Source: Saltatorellus ferox (lineage in GTDB: Bacteria; Planctomycetota; UBA1135; GCA-002686595). Taken from it: a stretch of 64,000 bases of DNA. The stretch is from contig CP036434.1 in assembly GCA_007751475.1 (NCBI GenBank), positions 3,725,524 through 3,789,523 of the forward strand, given 5' to 3'. Of the stretch, positions 1 through 8,537 are shown one piece after another. Numbering within the stretch: the stretch's first letter is position 1; each line of letters starts with the position of its first letter. The notes under the pieces were generated by a model that saw only the letters and a program-made list of their open reading frames with translations, searched no databases and was not told the origin of the DNA. A program made the translations under genes and the position numbers.

Positions 1-1376
1 CACCGCTCCTGCAGACGCTCCGGAGCGGTGAGGAGATCGAGGCCCTGGAAGCTCGGCGCGGGCTTGCCGTTGAAGGTGTGGCAGGTCACGCATCCGAGGC
101 CGGTGACACCGAGCATCTTGTGTGCGGCGTCGCGCGCCTCGCGCTCGTTCTCGCCGGTTTCGGCGGGGAGTTCGAGGGACGCTTCCCCGTCGACCTCGGC
201 GAAGAGCGCCGGGAGGTGCCCGACGTTGTCCGCGCCGAAGACGGGCATGCGCGTATGCATGTACGGGCGGACAGAGGCGCCGTCGAGGAGCACGCGCTCC
301 ATCCAGGCGGGGCGCAGCTTCGCGCCGACGCCGGTGAGGTTCGGTGGACGGCGCGCGTGGTCGCCGAGGTCCGGCTCGTCGGTGACGAGGTACGCGTCGA
401 GTCGCTGGGGGACACCGCCCGCGTCCTCACGGACATGGCATGACGTGCAGCGAAGGGCGCCGAGGGTCGAGGCGATGTGCTCGGCGGAGGTCAGCGGCGT
501 CCCGAGCGTCGGAAGGACTTCCCTGAACGCGGAGCGCTCTTCGTCGGTCAGCGCATACTGCGGCACGCCGGGGCCAGGCTCATCGGCCAGGCAGCCCGCG
601 AACACGTCGCGGGCGGCAGGGGCGGCGAACGTCTCGCCCGCGGCGTCGAACCCCGCATGGCAGCTCCCGCACTGAAGGACGCGGAAGCGCTCGCGTCCGG
701 CCGCCGCGAGGGCGGACTCGGGCACGGCTTCCGCGTCCTTGGGGGCTGCCGGAGACAGGTAGACCGCCAGATCAGCCGCTTCGCCGCGGCTCAGCTGCAT
801 GTCGGGCATCAGGCCAGAGGGCCGATGGCGGAGCGGGTCCAGCAGGAACGTCGCCAGTGCGTTCGTCCCGTACTTGTCGGCGACGTGCTCGAGGGAGCGA
901 GCTCCCTCAGGCCCGACCGGTACGCGGGACGCTCCGTCGGTCGCGGCCATCGGGCCGTGACACATGACGCAGCCGACTTCATGGAAGAGGCGCTGCCCGC
1001 GCTCCGCTGAAGCGTCCGCATCCGCGGATGCTTCCATTCCTTCAGCGTTCGTCTCCGTTCGAAGAAACGCACTGAGCTCGGCCGCCGCGAGCGCTCGCTC
1101 TTCGGGCGGCATGGCGCCGAGCAGTTCAGGCATGCGAGTGCCGGGTTGCGCTGCGTGCGGTGAAGCGATGAAGGCCTCCAGGAAGCCCGGATCGATCAGC
1201 GGCACGGTCCTGCGTAGATCGGGTGCCGGGCGAAGACCCGCGGTCTGGAGGTCAGCGTGGCAGGCCGCGCATCCGAGGGCAGCGATCTCTTCACGAGCGC
1301 CTCCCTGGGCCAGGCCGGCCGGTCCGAAGGCAAAGCTGCCGAGCACTGCGAAGGCCATGAGGCGGACGTACATCAT
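1..1376 (-). CDS. Exported multihaem c-type cytochrome (five CXXCH motifs), 3' end cut by window edge
   Basis: Reading the minus strand from the ATG at 1376 gives an open frame of 458 residues that leaves the window without a stop. Residues 1-23 are a signal peptide (hydrophobic run ending near GLAQ). Five haem-attachment motifs are visible: CAACH (36-40), CVMCH (136-140), CGSCH (236-240), CTSCH (310-314) and CVTCH (429-433), spaced about 75-120 residues apart like tandem small cytochrome c domains. Met-containing stretches such as RMPELL, GLMPDM and RMPVFG could give the sixth haem ligands. It probably acts as a periplasmic electron-transfer protein or as the cytochrome part of a larger oxidoreductase. 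Partner and substrate are not evident, because the rest of the gene is outside the window. The next gene (1491-2087) is on the same strand, 114 bp upstream. Confidence 0.85.
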   Translation of the reverse strand, partial: MMYVRLMAFAVLGSFAFGPAGLAQGGAREEIAALGCAACHADLQTAGLRPAPDLRRTVPLIDPGFLEAFIASPHAAQPGTRMPELLGAMPPEERALAAAELSAFLRTETNAEGMEASADADASAERGQRLFHEVGCVMCHGPMAATDGASRVPVGPEGARSLEHVADKYGTNALATFLLDPLRHRPSGLMPDMQLSRGEAADLAVYLSPAAPKDAEAVPESALAAAGRERFRVLQCGSCHAGFDAAGETFAAPAARDVFAGCLADEPGPGVPQYALTDEERSAFREVLPTLGTPLTSAEHIASTLGALRCTSCHVREDAGGVPQRLDAYLVTDEPDLGDHARRPPNLTGVGAKLRPAWMERVLLDGASVRPYMHTRMPVFGADNVGHLPALFAEVDGEASLELPAETGENEREARDAAHKMLGVTGLGCVTCHTFNGKPAPSFQGLDLLTAPERLQER

Positions 1377-1490
1377 GGCGTGAGGATAAGGGACGGCTTC
1401 GAATTCGCCCCTTGGCGATTCGCCATAGTTGCCGCACGGCGGCGCGCGGGTCTAAATGGCCACTTCCACCCGGGGTGGGAGCCTGGTTCG

Positions 1491-2087
1491 CTAAGCGGCA
1501 GGCGGCTGGCCGAGCCAGCGATCGAGCGCGTCCACGATCGGGTCGTACGCCCGGATCGAGGCGAGCACCGTGACGACCACCGCGATGTAGGTGCCCGCGC
1601 CTGCGTCGTACTCAGGTGTCAGACCCCCTTCGTAGATGACCCAGTTGAGGCCGAAGAAGAACGCGATGGCCGCACCTGCGAAGACGTAGGGGGTGGCGCG
1701 GTTCGTCGAGATCGGGTGCGTTTCGCGGCTCTTCCTGGCGAGCCGATGCGCGCGCTCCCTGATCTCCGCGGAGACGGGCTGTTCGGCCTCCTCGGATGGA
1801 TCGGTGGCGGCTGGATAGAACCATCGATCGAGCCGCGCCACCACCGGATCGTAGAGCCAGACCAGTCCGCAGATGGGAAGCGCCAGCGCCACGAAGAAGA
1901 GGCCGAGTTGAGCCTTGCTCCCCTGGAGGTTGATCGGGCCGAGCCACCAGAGAAGAAAGAAGAACGCGCCGATCGTAAGAACGAAGGCCACGCCGGGCGT
2001 TGCCGGATGCGAGGCGAAGGAACGTGGTCGAGCGGCGCGGGGCCTCGTCCTTGGGTTCCTGTCTGGTTCGTGCTGGGTGGGAGGCAT
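1491..2087 (-). CDS. Small four-helix integral membrane protein with an internal duplication
   Basis: The product is 198 residues from the ATG at 2087. A GTG at 2156 would add 23 residues, but its only purine-rich stretch lies too close to act as a ribosome site. Four hydrophobic helices are seen as two pairs, with a polar linker rich in E and R between them. Each pair ends in or leads to a related motif, 'YDPVVARLDRWF' in the first half and 'YDPIVDALDRWL' at the C-terminus, so the protein looks like a two-fold repeat. The N-terminus is basic and proline-rich and probably cytoplasmic. I do not recognise a named family. It sits between the sigma-factor gene upstream and the cytochrome downstream, all on the minus strand. 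Confidence 0.7.
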   Translation of the reverse strand: MPPTQHEPDRNPRTRPRAARPRSFASHPATPGVAFVLTIGAFFFLLWWLGPINLQGSKAQLGLFFVALALPICGLVWLYDPVVARLDRWFYPAATDPSEEAEQPVSAEIRERAHRLARKSRETHPISTNRATPYVFAGAAIAFFFGLNWVIYEGGLTPEYDAGAGTYIAVVVTVLASIRAYDPIVDALDRWLGQPPAA

Positions 2088-2195
2088 GGCGAGAAGCCCT
2101 ACGCACAGCGGGAATTCCCATTCAGGTCTGCGCCGGAGCGATCCAGAGGGTGACACAGCTCCACGGGATGCGCCACTGCCCTGTGGCTCGAGGCT

Positions 2196-5100
2196 TCATC
2201 GCTCCACCAGATCGACGGGAAGTGGCACGCTCGTGACACCATCCAGTTCCAACTCCTGGTCGATCACGGTTTTCAGCGAGGAGATCCTCTCCGCGACGAT
2301 GCTGCACCGTACGCGGTAGGCGCCTTTCCAGAGTCCGGTGAGCTTCACCCCGGTTTCACCGCGGGAGTTCATCGAGCGGTGAATCAGCGGATCTCCCGAC
2401 GGCATTCTCGCCTTCGACCAGGCCGAGGGAGCGATACGCGGCGGACTCGTTCCCTGGGCGGTTTCGATCTGGAAGTCGAGGGAGGATCCAGCGGGGAACT
2501 CCGCCCACGTCAGGTCGTTGGCGCCGTCCGTCAGCTCGATGTCCGCGAGAAGGAGCGGAGCCACGGCGTGGCCCGTGTCGATCCAGACGGAGTACCTGCC
2601 TGGAGCGAAGCCGCCGAACGCCAGGTCCTGGCCCTCCAGCGGCAGCAGAACGTGCTCCGCCTCGATGGCGGCGACGATCTCATCCGCCGTCGCGTCCGCC
2701 CCGACCCTGGACGAAAGGAGGAGCACGCGGCGGGACGGTGCACGTCCCGGTTGGATGCCCTCCGGCAGTCGGACGACGGCCGTGGGAGCGGCGGTGAGCT
2801 GGAGTTCGACGCCCTCGGCGGGGCCGGTCAACCGGACCGAGCCGCCGTCTTCCGCCGCGCGTAAGAGCGAATGCCAGGCGGTCAGTGTGAGCACCTTGCC
2901 GGCCTGCGTCGCGACTTCGAACGTGCCGTCGCCGCGTACCTGGATGGAGTTCGTTGGAGTGCCGGGAGCGTCGAGATAGCGATCGGTGCCGAGGGGCGTG
3001 TCGTCCGAGGCGGAATCGATCACGACGCGGGCCGCGCCCATGTCGCCGCCCCTGGGTAGCGCCACGCGGCCACGCACGACGCCGCCCTGCGTCAGGTCGA
3101 GAGTGATCCTGGTGGGTTCGGAACCTGGCAGGACCTCGAAGGGCTCCGTGGCGGTGCCGCTCTTCAGGTCCCGAAGCCGGTACGTGGCCGGAAACAGGGG
3201 GGCGAAGCGGAACAGGTCGTCGTCCCAGTTCGGAGCGTCGATGAAATCGCGCGAGTTCTCCACCCAGGTCCCGTCCTCGCGTCGGCCTTCTGCGGCAATT
3301 TCCACTCGAATACCGGGGCGCCTCGGCACACTCGCCAGGATGGCGCCTGCGCGCTGAAAGGCCACGTCGATCGGGCTCTCTCCTGTGAGGTCGGAAGGAG
3401 TCAGGACGAGGTTCACCGCGAGCACATCTGCGCCGCCGCGAAGCCAGAGGCTGTGCGAGGTGGCAGTTGGCGCGAGGGGCACGGCGATGCGTATTTCGCC
3501 AGCGAGGGGGTCGTCCCCGATCACTCGAGCACCGAAGACGGTGTAGGTGGATGGCAGCTGGACCACGCCGTCGATCGAAGTCCGCAGGATGAGCTCCGCG
3601 ATCCGCGGAAGGGTGAACTCCAGCGCGGCTCCACCGGCCTCGAGGTCCACCGACCCCGCCAGCAGACCATCGTATCCCCGGATGGTACGGCCGACTCTGA
3701 CGTCCACGAGACGACCATGAAGACCCGTCAGCTCTGCGACACCGTCGGGCCCCGTGGGGATGGCGTCCTTCATGGGGTGGTTGCCCTGGTTGAAGGCGAT
3801 GACGTACCAGCCCTCGGCGGGTGTCCCGTCGGCGTTCCGCACCGTGACGGTGATCTCTCGGGCGGGAACGAAGTTCACTTCAAGACCTTCCGCCGCGGTC
3901 GGCGCCACCCGAAGCTCCGCCATGAGGCCCTGCGGTGACTCGGCGAGAGCGCCCGTGAAGCCGTCGGGTGGGCTCTCGACGACCACGCGCCGGTGCTCAA
4001 TACGCGCCGTCTCCGGCGTGTGGCGGTATGCACCGGGGGCCGGACGAAGCGAGAGGATCGTTCCGTCCGGGATGGACGCGGTCAGCTCATCCTGGGCCAG
4101 CGGCCATTCCACGCGGTCTCTTCCTGGCATCGCCCGGACAGGGAGCTTCACCTCTGCGGACGCGTCGGGAACGCGAACGCGACTGTCGCTCCACGACTCT
4201 CCCGCCAGCGGGGCTTCATGGATCCAGAGCGGGCCGGCTGGCAATCCCCGGATGAGAGCCACCCCCGCTTCATCCGTGACCGCGCTGGCTCCGAGAATGG
4301 GCCGGATGTTGGGAACGGCGATCCACGGATCCTCGCTGGTACCGCGTGTCCGGCTCGGCATCACCTGCTCGTGGGCCGTGATGCGGATGCCCGCCAGCGG
4401 AACCGACTCGTCGCTGGCGTCGTGGACATACACCTTCACCGTTCGAGCTGGTTCCAGGGTCACGCGTAGAACCGACTTCGGCGAGCGTTCCGAGGAGAGC
4501 AGCTTCGCCGCGCCAACGGCCTCATCTGTTCGCACGACGGCTCGCAGGGAGCCCGCGGGCACCGACTCGAAGTTCGCCAGGCCGTCCCCGTTCGTCCGCC
4601 CACGGCCGACGATGAGGCGCCCGAAGCCCGCGTCGAGCGCGACCTCCGCCCCCGCCATCGGCTTGCCGTTTCGCACGACTTGGACCTCGACATCGGTGGC
4701 GCCGGGGCGAAGGATCACGTCGGGGGCGCGATACGGCCGGGTGGCATCTCCGTAGACGCTCATGTAGGCACAGCCCGCAAGGCCTCCAGATAGGCTGGCA
4801 AAGACGGAGCCAAATCGATCCTCCGGCGCGCTGCGACCGGGGCTATCGAGCCGATACTCGCCCTCTTCGTCGCTCACGCTCTCTCGGGTTTCACCGGTTC
4901 CGAAGAACAGCTGAACCCGCGCGCCTTCCACGGGCCTCCTACGCTCGTCCATCACCCGGCCGGTGATCTCGAGCGTCGGTTCGGTGTCCACAGGATGAGC
5001 TTCTGACGGGGCCGTCAAGACGGGCGATGTACGTTCGGCCTGATCGGCGGATGGATGGGCACTCGCAAGATCGCCATCCATCAGCGAGGCCTCTTCCGCA

Positions 5101-5840
5101 TGGTCCACCGCCAGGGTTGCACCGCCGGGGTTCTCCGAGGGGGAGCGGAGGAACGCGAGTGCGACCAGCGCGATCAGGGCCGCAGCGGCGGCGAGTTTGG
5201 TGAGCGTCATGGCGGTGAGGAGGGCGGCCGTGCTGGCCGCGCCGACGGGCGCAGCGGTGGTCAGTGGTGCGGGGGTGGACGATCCGGGGAGGCGGGCGAT
5301 CATCACGAGCGCCAGAGTCCAGCCTTCCGCGCCACGCCCCGAGGAGGCCAGTGAGTCGCGAAGGCGCTGGAGCGCGCGCGAAATGCGCTTGCGCGCGGTC
5401 GCTGGCGCGACGTCGAGGCGAGCACCGATCCAGGCGGCGTCGCGTTCGTCGAAGTAGCGCCAGACGATGAGGTCGCGATCGGCCGGATCGAGGGCGGCGA
5501 TGGCCTCCGCGAGCTCGCGATGGAGAGCCAATCGATCGTGGGTACTCGGCTCGCCCTGGACTGTTTCCGGCGTTGCTGCGAGGGCTTCCGCATCCGTACG
5601 GGCGCGGACTCGAGCGCGGACCCGGCTCGCTCGGCGACGAGCGACGGTTCCGAGCCAGTGACGGAGCGGGCGCCCATCGATCGTGGGTGCGGCCACGAGC
5701 GCGGCCGTCAGGACATCCTGGGCGAGATCCTCTGCGCCGTCCTCGCCCGTGACAAGACGGCGCGCAAGTCGCCGGAGCCAGGGAGACTCGGCTAGCAGTG
5801 CATCGAGTGAAATGGAGCGATCAGGGGAGTCGGAGTGCAT
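2196..5840 (-). CDS. Membrane-tethered ECF sigma factor fused to large extracytoplasmic beta-sandwich region
   Basis: The product is 1214 residues. Residues about 12-75 match sigma region 2 (hydrophobic helix, then 'DGAEDLAQDVLTAAL'). Residues about 105-165 match region 4, with a helix-turn-helix around 'WIGARLDVAPATARKRIS'. A hydrophobic stretch at about 173-185 and a clear transmembrane helix at about 203-231 follow. The remaining ~980 residues are predicted outside the membrane; the first ~70 after residue 278 ('ITGRVMDERRRPVEGARV') and further segments resemble carboxypeptidase regulatory-like beta-sandwich repeats. A cytoplasmic DNA-binding part and an outer sensor on one chain suggests a one-component transmembrane transcription regulator, released by proteolysis or working while anchored (inference). 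No anti-sigma gene is adjacent. The ATG at 5840 has AGAGG about 10 bases upstream. A paralogue lies at 25544-28060. Confidence 0.85.
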   Translation of the reverse strand: MHSDSPDRSISLDALLAESPWLRRLARRLVTGEDGAEDLAQDVLTAALVAAPTIDGRPLRHWLGTVARRRASRVRARVRARTDAEALAATPETVQGEPSTHDRLALHRELAEAIAALDPADRDLIVWRYFDERDAAWIGARLDVAPATARKRISRALQRLRDSLASSGRGAEGWTLALVMIARLPGSSTPAPLTTAAPVGAASTAALLTAMTLTKLAAAAALIALVALAFLRSPSENPGGATLAVDHAEEASLMDGDLASAHPSADQAERTSPVLTAPSEAHPVDTEPTLEITGRVMDERRRPVEGARVQLFFGTGETRESVSDEEGEYRLDSPGRSAPEDRFGSVFASLSGGLAGCAYMSVYGDATRPYRAPDVILRPGATDVEVQVVRNGKPMAGAEVALDAGFGRLIVGRGRTNGDGLANFESVPAGSLRAVVRTDEAVGAAKLLSSERSPKSVLRVTLEPARTVKVYVHDASDESVPLAGIRITAHEQVMPSRTRGTSEDPWIAVPNIRPILGASAVTDEAGVALIRGLPAGPLWIHEAPLAGESWSDSRVRVPDASAEVKLPVRAMPGRDRVEWPLAQDELTASIPDGTILSLRPAPGAYRHTPETARIEHRRVVVESPPDGFTGALAESPQGLMAELRVAPTAAEGLEVNFVPAREITVTVRNADGTPAEGWYVIAFNQGNHPMKDAIPTGPDGVAELTGLHGRLVDVRVGRTIRGYDGLLAGSVDLEAGGAALEFTLPRIAELILRTSIDGVVQLPSTYTVFGARVIGDDPLAGEIRIAVPLAPTATSHSLWLRGGADVLAVNLVLTPSDLTGESPIDVAFQRAGAILASVPRRPGIRVEIAAEGRREDGTWVENSRDFIDAPNWDDDLFRFAPLFPATYRLRDLKSGTATEPFEVLPGSEPTRITLDLTQGGVVRGRVALPRGGDMGAARVVIDSASDDTPLGTDRYLDAPGTPTNSIQVRGDGTFEVATQAGKVLTLTAWHSLLRAAEDGGSVRLTGPAEGVELQLTAAPTAVVRLPEGIQPGRAPSRRVLLLSSRVGADATADEIVAAIEAEHVLLPLEGQDLAFGGFAPGRYSVWIDTGHAVAPLLLADIELTDGANDLTWAEFPAGSSLDFQIETAQGTSPPRIAPSAWSKARMPSGDPLIHRSMNSRGETGVKLTGLWKGAYRVRCSIVAERISSLKTVIDQELELDGVTSVPLPVDLVER

Positions 5841-5987
5841 GGTGGTACGCCTCTGATGCTACGGCGCAGGTCGCCGTGACCCGGGCTCCTCGATTTTTCT
5901 ATCGCGACACCGTGCAGAGCGGAAGGTGAGCGGCCTCGCTCGCCATTTATGGGTGACCTGCGCCACCCGTTGGGCCAAGATCTGCCC

Positions 5988-8537
5988 ATGCCTCAACGAC
6001 CCGATGCTTCCATGCGCTTCGTGCTCCCCGCCGGTTTCCTCCTCCTGACGGCCACTTTCGCGGCTCCGGGAGTCTCCGGGGGCGGCGCGGTGGCGCCGCC
6101 GCGTGCATTGGCGCTCTCCCCGGAGATGCAGGACGACGAGGCGGAGGCCCTGGCGCGACTGAACGAACTGCTCGACCTCGCGCGCTCCAAGGACCCGGTG
6201 GAGCGCGAGACGGCCGCCACGGGGCTGGGCGAGGAGCCCTCCCAGAAGGCCGATGCTGCGCTGCTCAAGCTCGCCGAGGACGAGGACGTGATCGTTCAGC
6301 TGGCGGCGATCCGGGCGATGGCGGGTCGCGAGTCCACTTCGGTCACGAAGCTGCTCACGAAGCTCGCGCTGGAGTCTCCTTTCACGCGCGTGCGGCGCGC
6401 TGCGGCGGAGTCGCTCGCGAAGACGAACGGGGAGGAGGCGCGCGATGCGCTGCTCAAGAAGGCCTCAGGGAAGACCGCGCTCCGGGCAGCCGAAGCGCTT
6501 CTGTGGGCCGAAGCCCTCGCTGCGAGCCAGCGTGGCGAGGCTGCACAGGATCCGAAGGCGGTGGAGAAAGACGTGAAGGGCCTGCGCAAGATGCAGAAGT
6601 CCAAGGACCCCGATGAGCGCGTGGCCGCGGCCGGAGCGGCCGTGGCGATCTCGACGCGTTCGGGGGAGCCGCGCGCCGAGCTGATCCAGGAGGGACTCGT
6701 GGAACATCTCGGTGACTACAAGGCCTCGGAGATGGCCTGCGCCGTCCTGGAAGCGGTCGAGAGGGCGCCCGATCCGGCCGACCTGGAGGTGCTCTCCCGC
6801 GTCATGGCGACCGACGGGCTCATGACCGTGATCGAGCGGCGGCTGGAGCGCGCGCTCCTCGCGACCCTGAAGGTCCTTCCCGAGAGTGAACGCAGCGCGG
6901 CGCTGACGAAGATGCTCGGTGGCCTGAAGGGCGACGGTGAGTTCCGCGGTGCCCGCCTCGCGCGCATCGCGGCGATCCAGGGCGAACGTGGGCTCGGCGA
7001 GGAGGAGCGCGCGAACATCCTGCGGGCGATCATGCAGGGCGGGAACGTCGATGCTCGCGCGGCCGCCGCCAAGGCCCTGGCGACGATCGGTGACGAGGGG
7101 GTTCAGCTGGCCTTGAAAGAGCTATCCAACGATTCGGTGGAGGCGCGTCTCGGCCTCCAGTGCATCCGTGTGGTCCAGCAGAACGGATCGCTCGTACCGG
7201 AAGAGGAGAGCAAGAAGGAAGACGGCGAGGCGAAGGCAGAGGCCAAGGCCGATCCGAGCGACGCCGTCAAGTTCCTCATCGTGCTGGCCGAGGATCACCC
7301 GAGTTCGCTCGTGCAGGAGCAGGCGGTCATCGCGCTCGGACAACCCGGGATCCATACGGCAGCCGTGACGGCGCTGACGGAACTCGCGAAGACCGGCCGC
7401 GGCATCGACCTGCGCAACGTGGCGACGGTGGCCCTGGGCCGCACGCGCGCGGAGACGGCCGTGGCGACGCTCGCCGAGCTGCTCCGGCACGACGACTGGA
7501 TGATGCGTGCCGCAGCCGCGGAAGGCCTGCTGCAGGTTTCCCGGATGGAGTGCGTCGCGCCGCTGCTCGACGCGCTCGACGACGAGAATCCCCAGGTTGC
7601 GGCGACGGCGGAGGAAGCGCTGAAGAGGTTCTCGAACCGTGAGGGCGAGGACGTCGAGCGTTCGACGTGGCGCGATTGGTGGGCGGCGAACGGCCAGCGC
7701 GCCCGGTTCCGCACCCGCGAGGAGACCAGGGCTCGCCAGGAGCGCTACGGCTATTCGGTGAGCGATGCCCAGATCTACGAGGGCCTCGACGTGATCGTCG
7801 TCCCGGGCCTCGGTGACCATATCGAAAAGGTCCTCGAGCAGCTCGGGATCGAGTTCCGAACGGTACAGGCCGGCAAGCTGGACGAGGCAGCGCTGCATCC
7901 CGGCGCGATCCTGCTCATCGGCTGCACGGGCGAGATCTCGGCCTCCGACGTGGAGGTCGTGCAGTGGTACGTGCGAACGGGTGGCGCTCTGTTCACGTCC
8001 TGCTGGGCGCTCACCCACACGGTCGTCCCCACGAGCCCGGCGGTGATCCGCAAGGCACCAACGCCGGGCGAGGTCGTGGACCACGTGTTCGCGCGACCGA
8101 CGACCTCCGCCCTGGAATCGCCGTATCTCCGCGGCGTCTTCGATGGCGGGGTCCAGCCCTTCTACAGCCTGGAAGGCGCGCATCTGATCCAGGTCGTGGA
8201 TCCCGAGCGCGCCGAGGTGATCCTCGATAGTCCGTACACGGCGGCGCGGCACGGATCCGGCGATCTCAGCGCCTACTTCCGCATGGGCCACGGAGTGATC
8301 CTCGACACGGCGAATCACTTCGAGGAGCAGGGCTTCACCTCGGCCGAGGGCCTCAAGGGCGACGAGGAGTGCCAGGCCTTCGCCGTGAACCACATGGGCT
8401 ACAGCCTCGAGGACCTGCGCCAGACGCGGGACGAGAAGTGGTGGAAGAGCGCGTCGAAGGCGGCGTCGGAGATCGCGGATCTCTCCGTGTTCAGGATCCT
8501 GACGAACTTCGTGCGAGAGAAGCGGATCAACGGATGA
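5988..8537 (+). CDS. Secreted HEAT-repeat protein with C-terminal class I amidotransferase/ThuA-like fold
   Basis: The start chosen is ATG 5988 (849 residues). ATG 5949 and ATG 6012 are in frame too, and the signal peptide 'MRFVLPAGFLLLTATFAA' begins at 6012. Residues about 45-590 are alpha-helical repeats of the HEAT type ('AAIRAMAGRES', 'RRAAAESLAKTNGEEARDAL', 'ARAAAAKALATIGDEG'), with a charged low-complexity E/K/A linker near residue 400. After about 600, segments such as 'GLDVIVVPGLGDHIEKVL', 'ILLIGCTGEISASDVEVV' and 'YVRTGGALFTSCWAL' look like a glutamine-amidotransferase-like fold without an obvious catalytic triad. A scaffold or sensing role is likely; the substrate is unknown. Its stop overlaps the start of the next gene (ATGA, 8534-8537), so the two are probably translationally coupled. 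Confidence 0.8.
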   Translation: MPQRPDASMRFVLPAGFLLLTATFAAPGVSGGGAVAPPRALALSPEMQDDEAEALARLNELLDLARSKDPVERETAATGLGEEPSQKADAALLKLAEDEDVIVQLAAIRAMAGRESTSVTKLLTKLALESPFTRVRRAAAESLAKTNGEEARDALLKKASGKTALRAAEALLWAEALAASQRGEAAQDPKAVEKDVKGLRKMQKSKDPDERVAAAGAAVAISTRSGEPRAELIQEGLVEHLGDYKASEMACAVLEAVERAPDPADLEVLSRVMATDGLMTVIERRLERALLATLKVLPESERSAALTKMLGGLKGDGEFRGARLARIAAIQGERGLGEEERANILRAIMQGGNVDARAAAAKALATIGDEGVQLALKELSNDSVEARLGLQCIRVVQQNGSLVPEEESKKEDGEAKAEAKADPSDAVKFLIVLAEDHPSSLVQEQAVIALGQPGIHTAAVTALTELAKTGRGIDLRNVATVALGRTRAETAVATLAELLRHDDWMMRAAAAEGLLQVSRMECVAPLLDALDDENPQVAATAEEALKRFSNREGEDVERSTWRDWWAANGQRARFRTREETRARQERYGYSVSDAQIYEGLDVIVVPGLGDHIEKVLEQLGIEFRTVQAGKLDEAALHPGAILLIGCTGEISASDVEVVQWYVRTGGALFTSCWALTHTVVPTSPAVIRKAPTPGEVVDHVFARPTTSALESPYLRGVFDGGVQPFYSLEGAHLIQVVDPERAEVILDSPYTAARHGSGDLSAYFRMGHGVILDTANHFEEQGFTSAEGLKGDEECQAFAVNHMGYSLEDLRQTRDEKWWKSASKAASEIADLSVFRILTNFVREKRING

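Noticed and set aside
7122..8393. 423-codon open frame opposite the HEAT protein
   Set aside because: Composition is Arg/His-rich with no domain; the plus strand encodes a clear protein.
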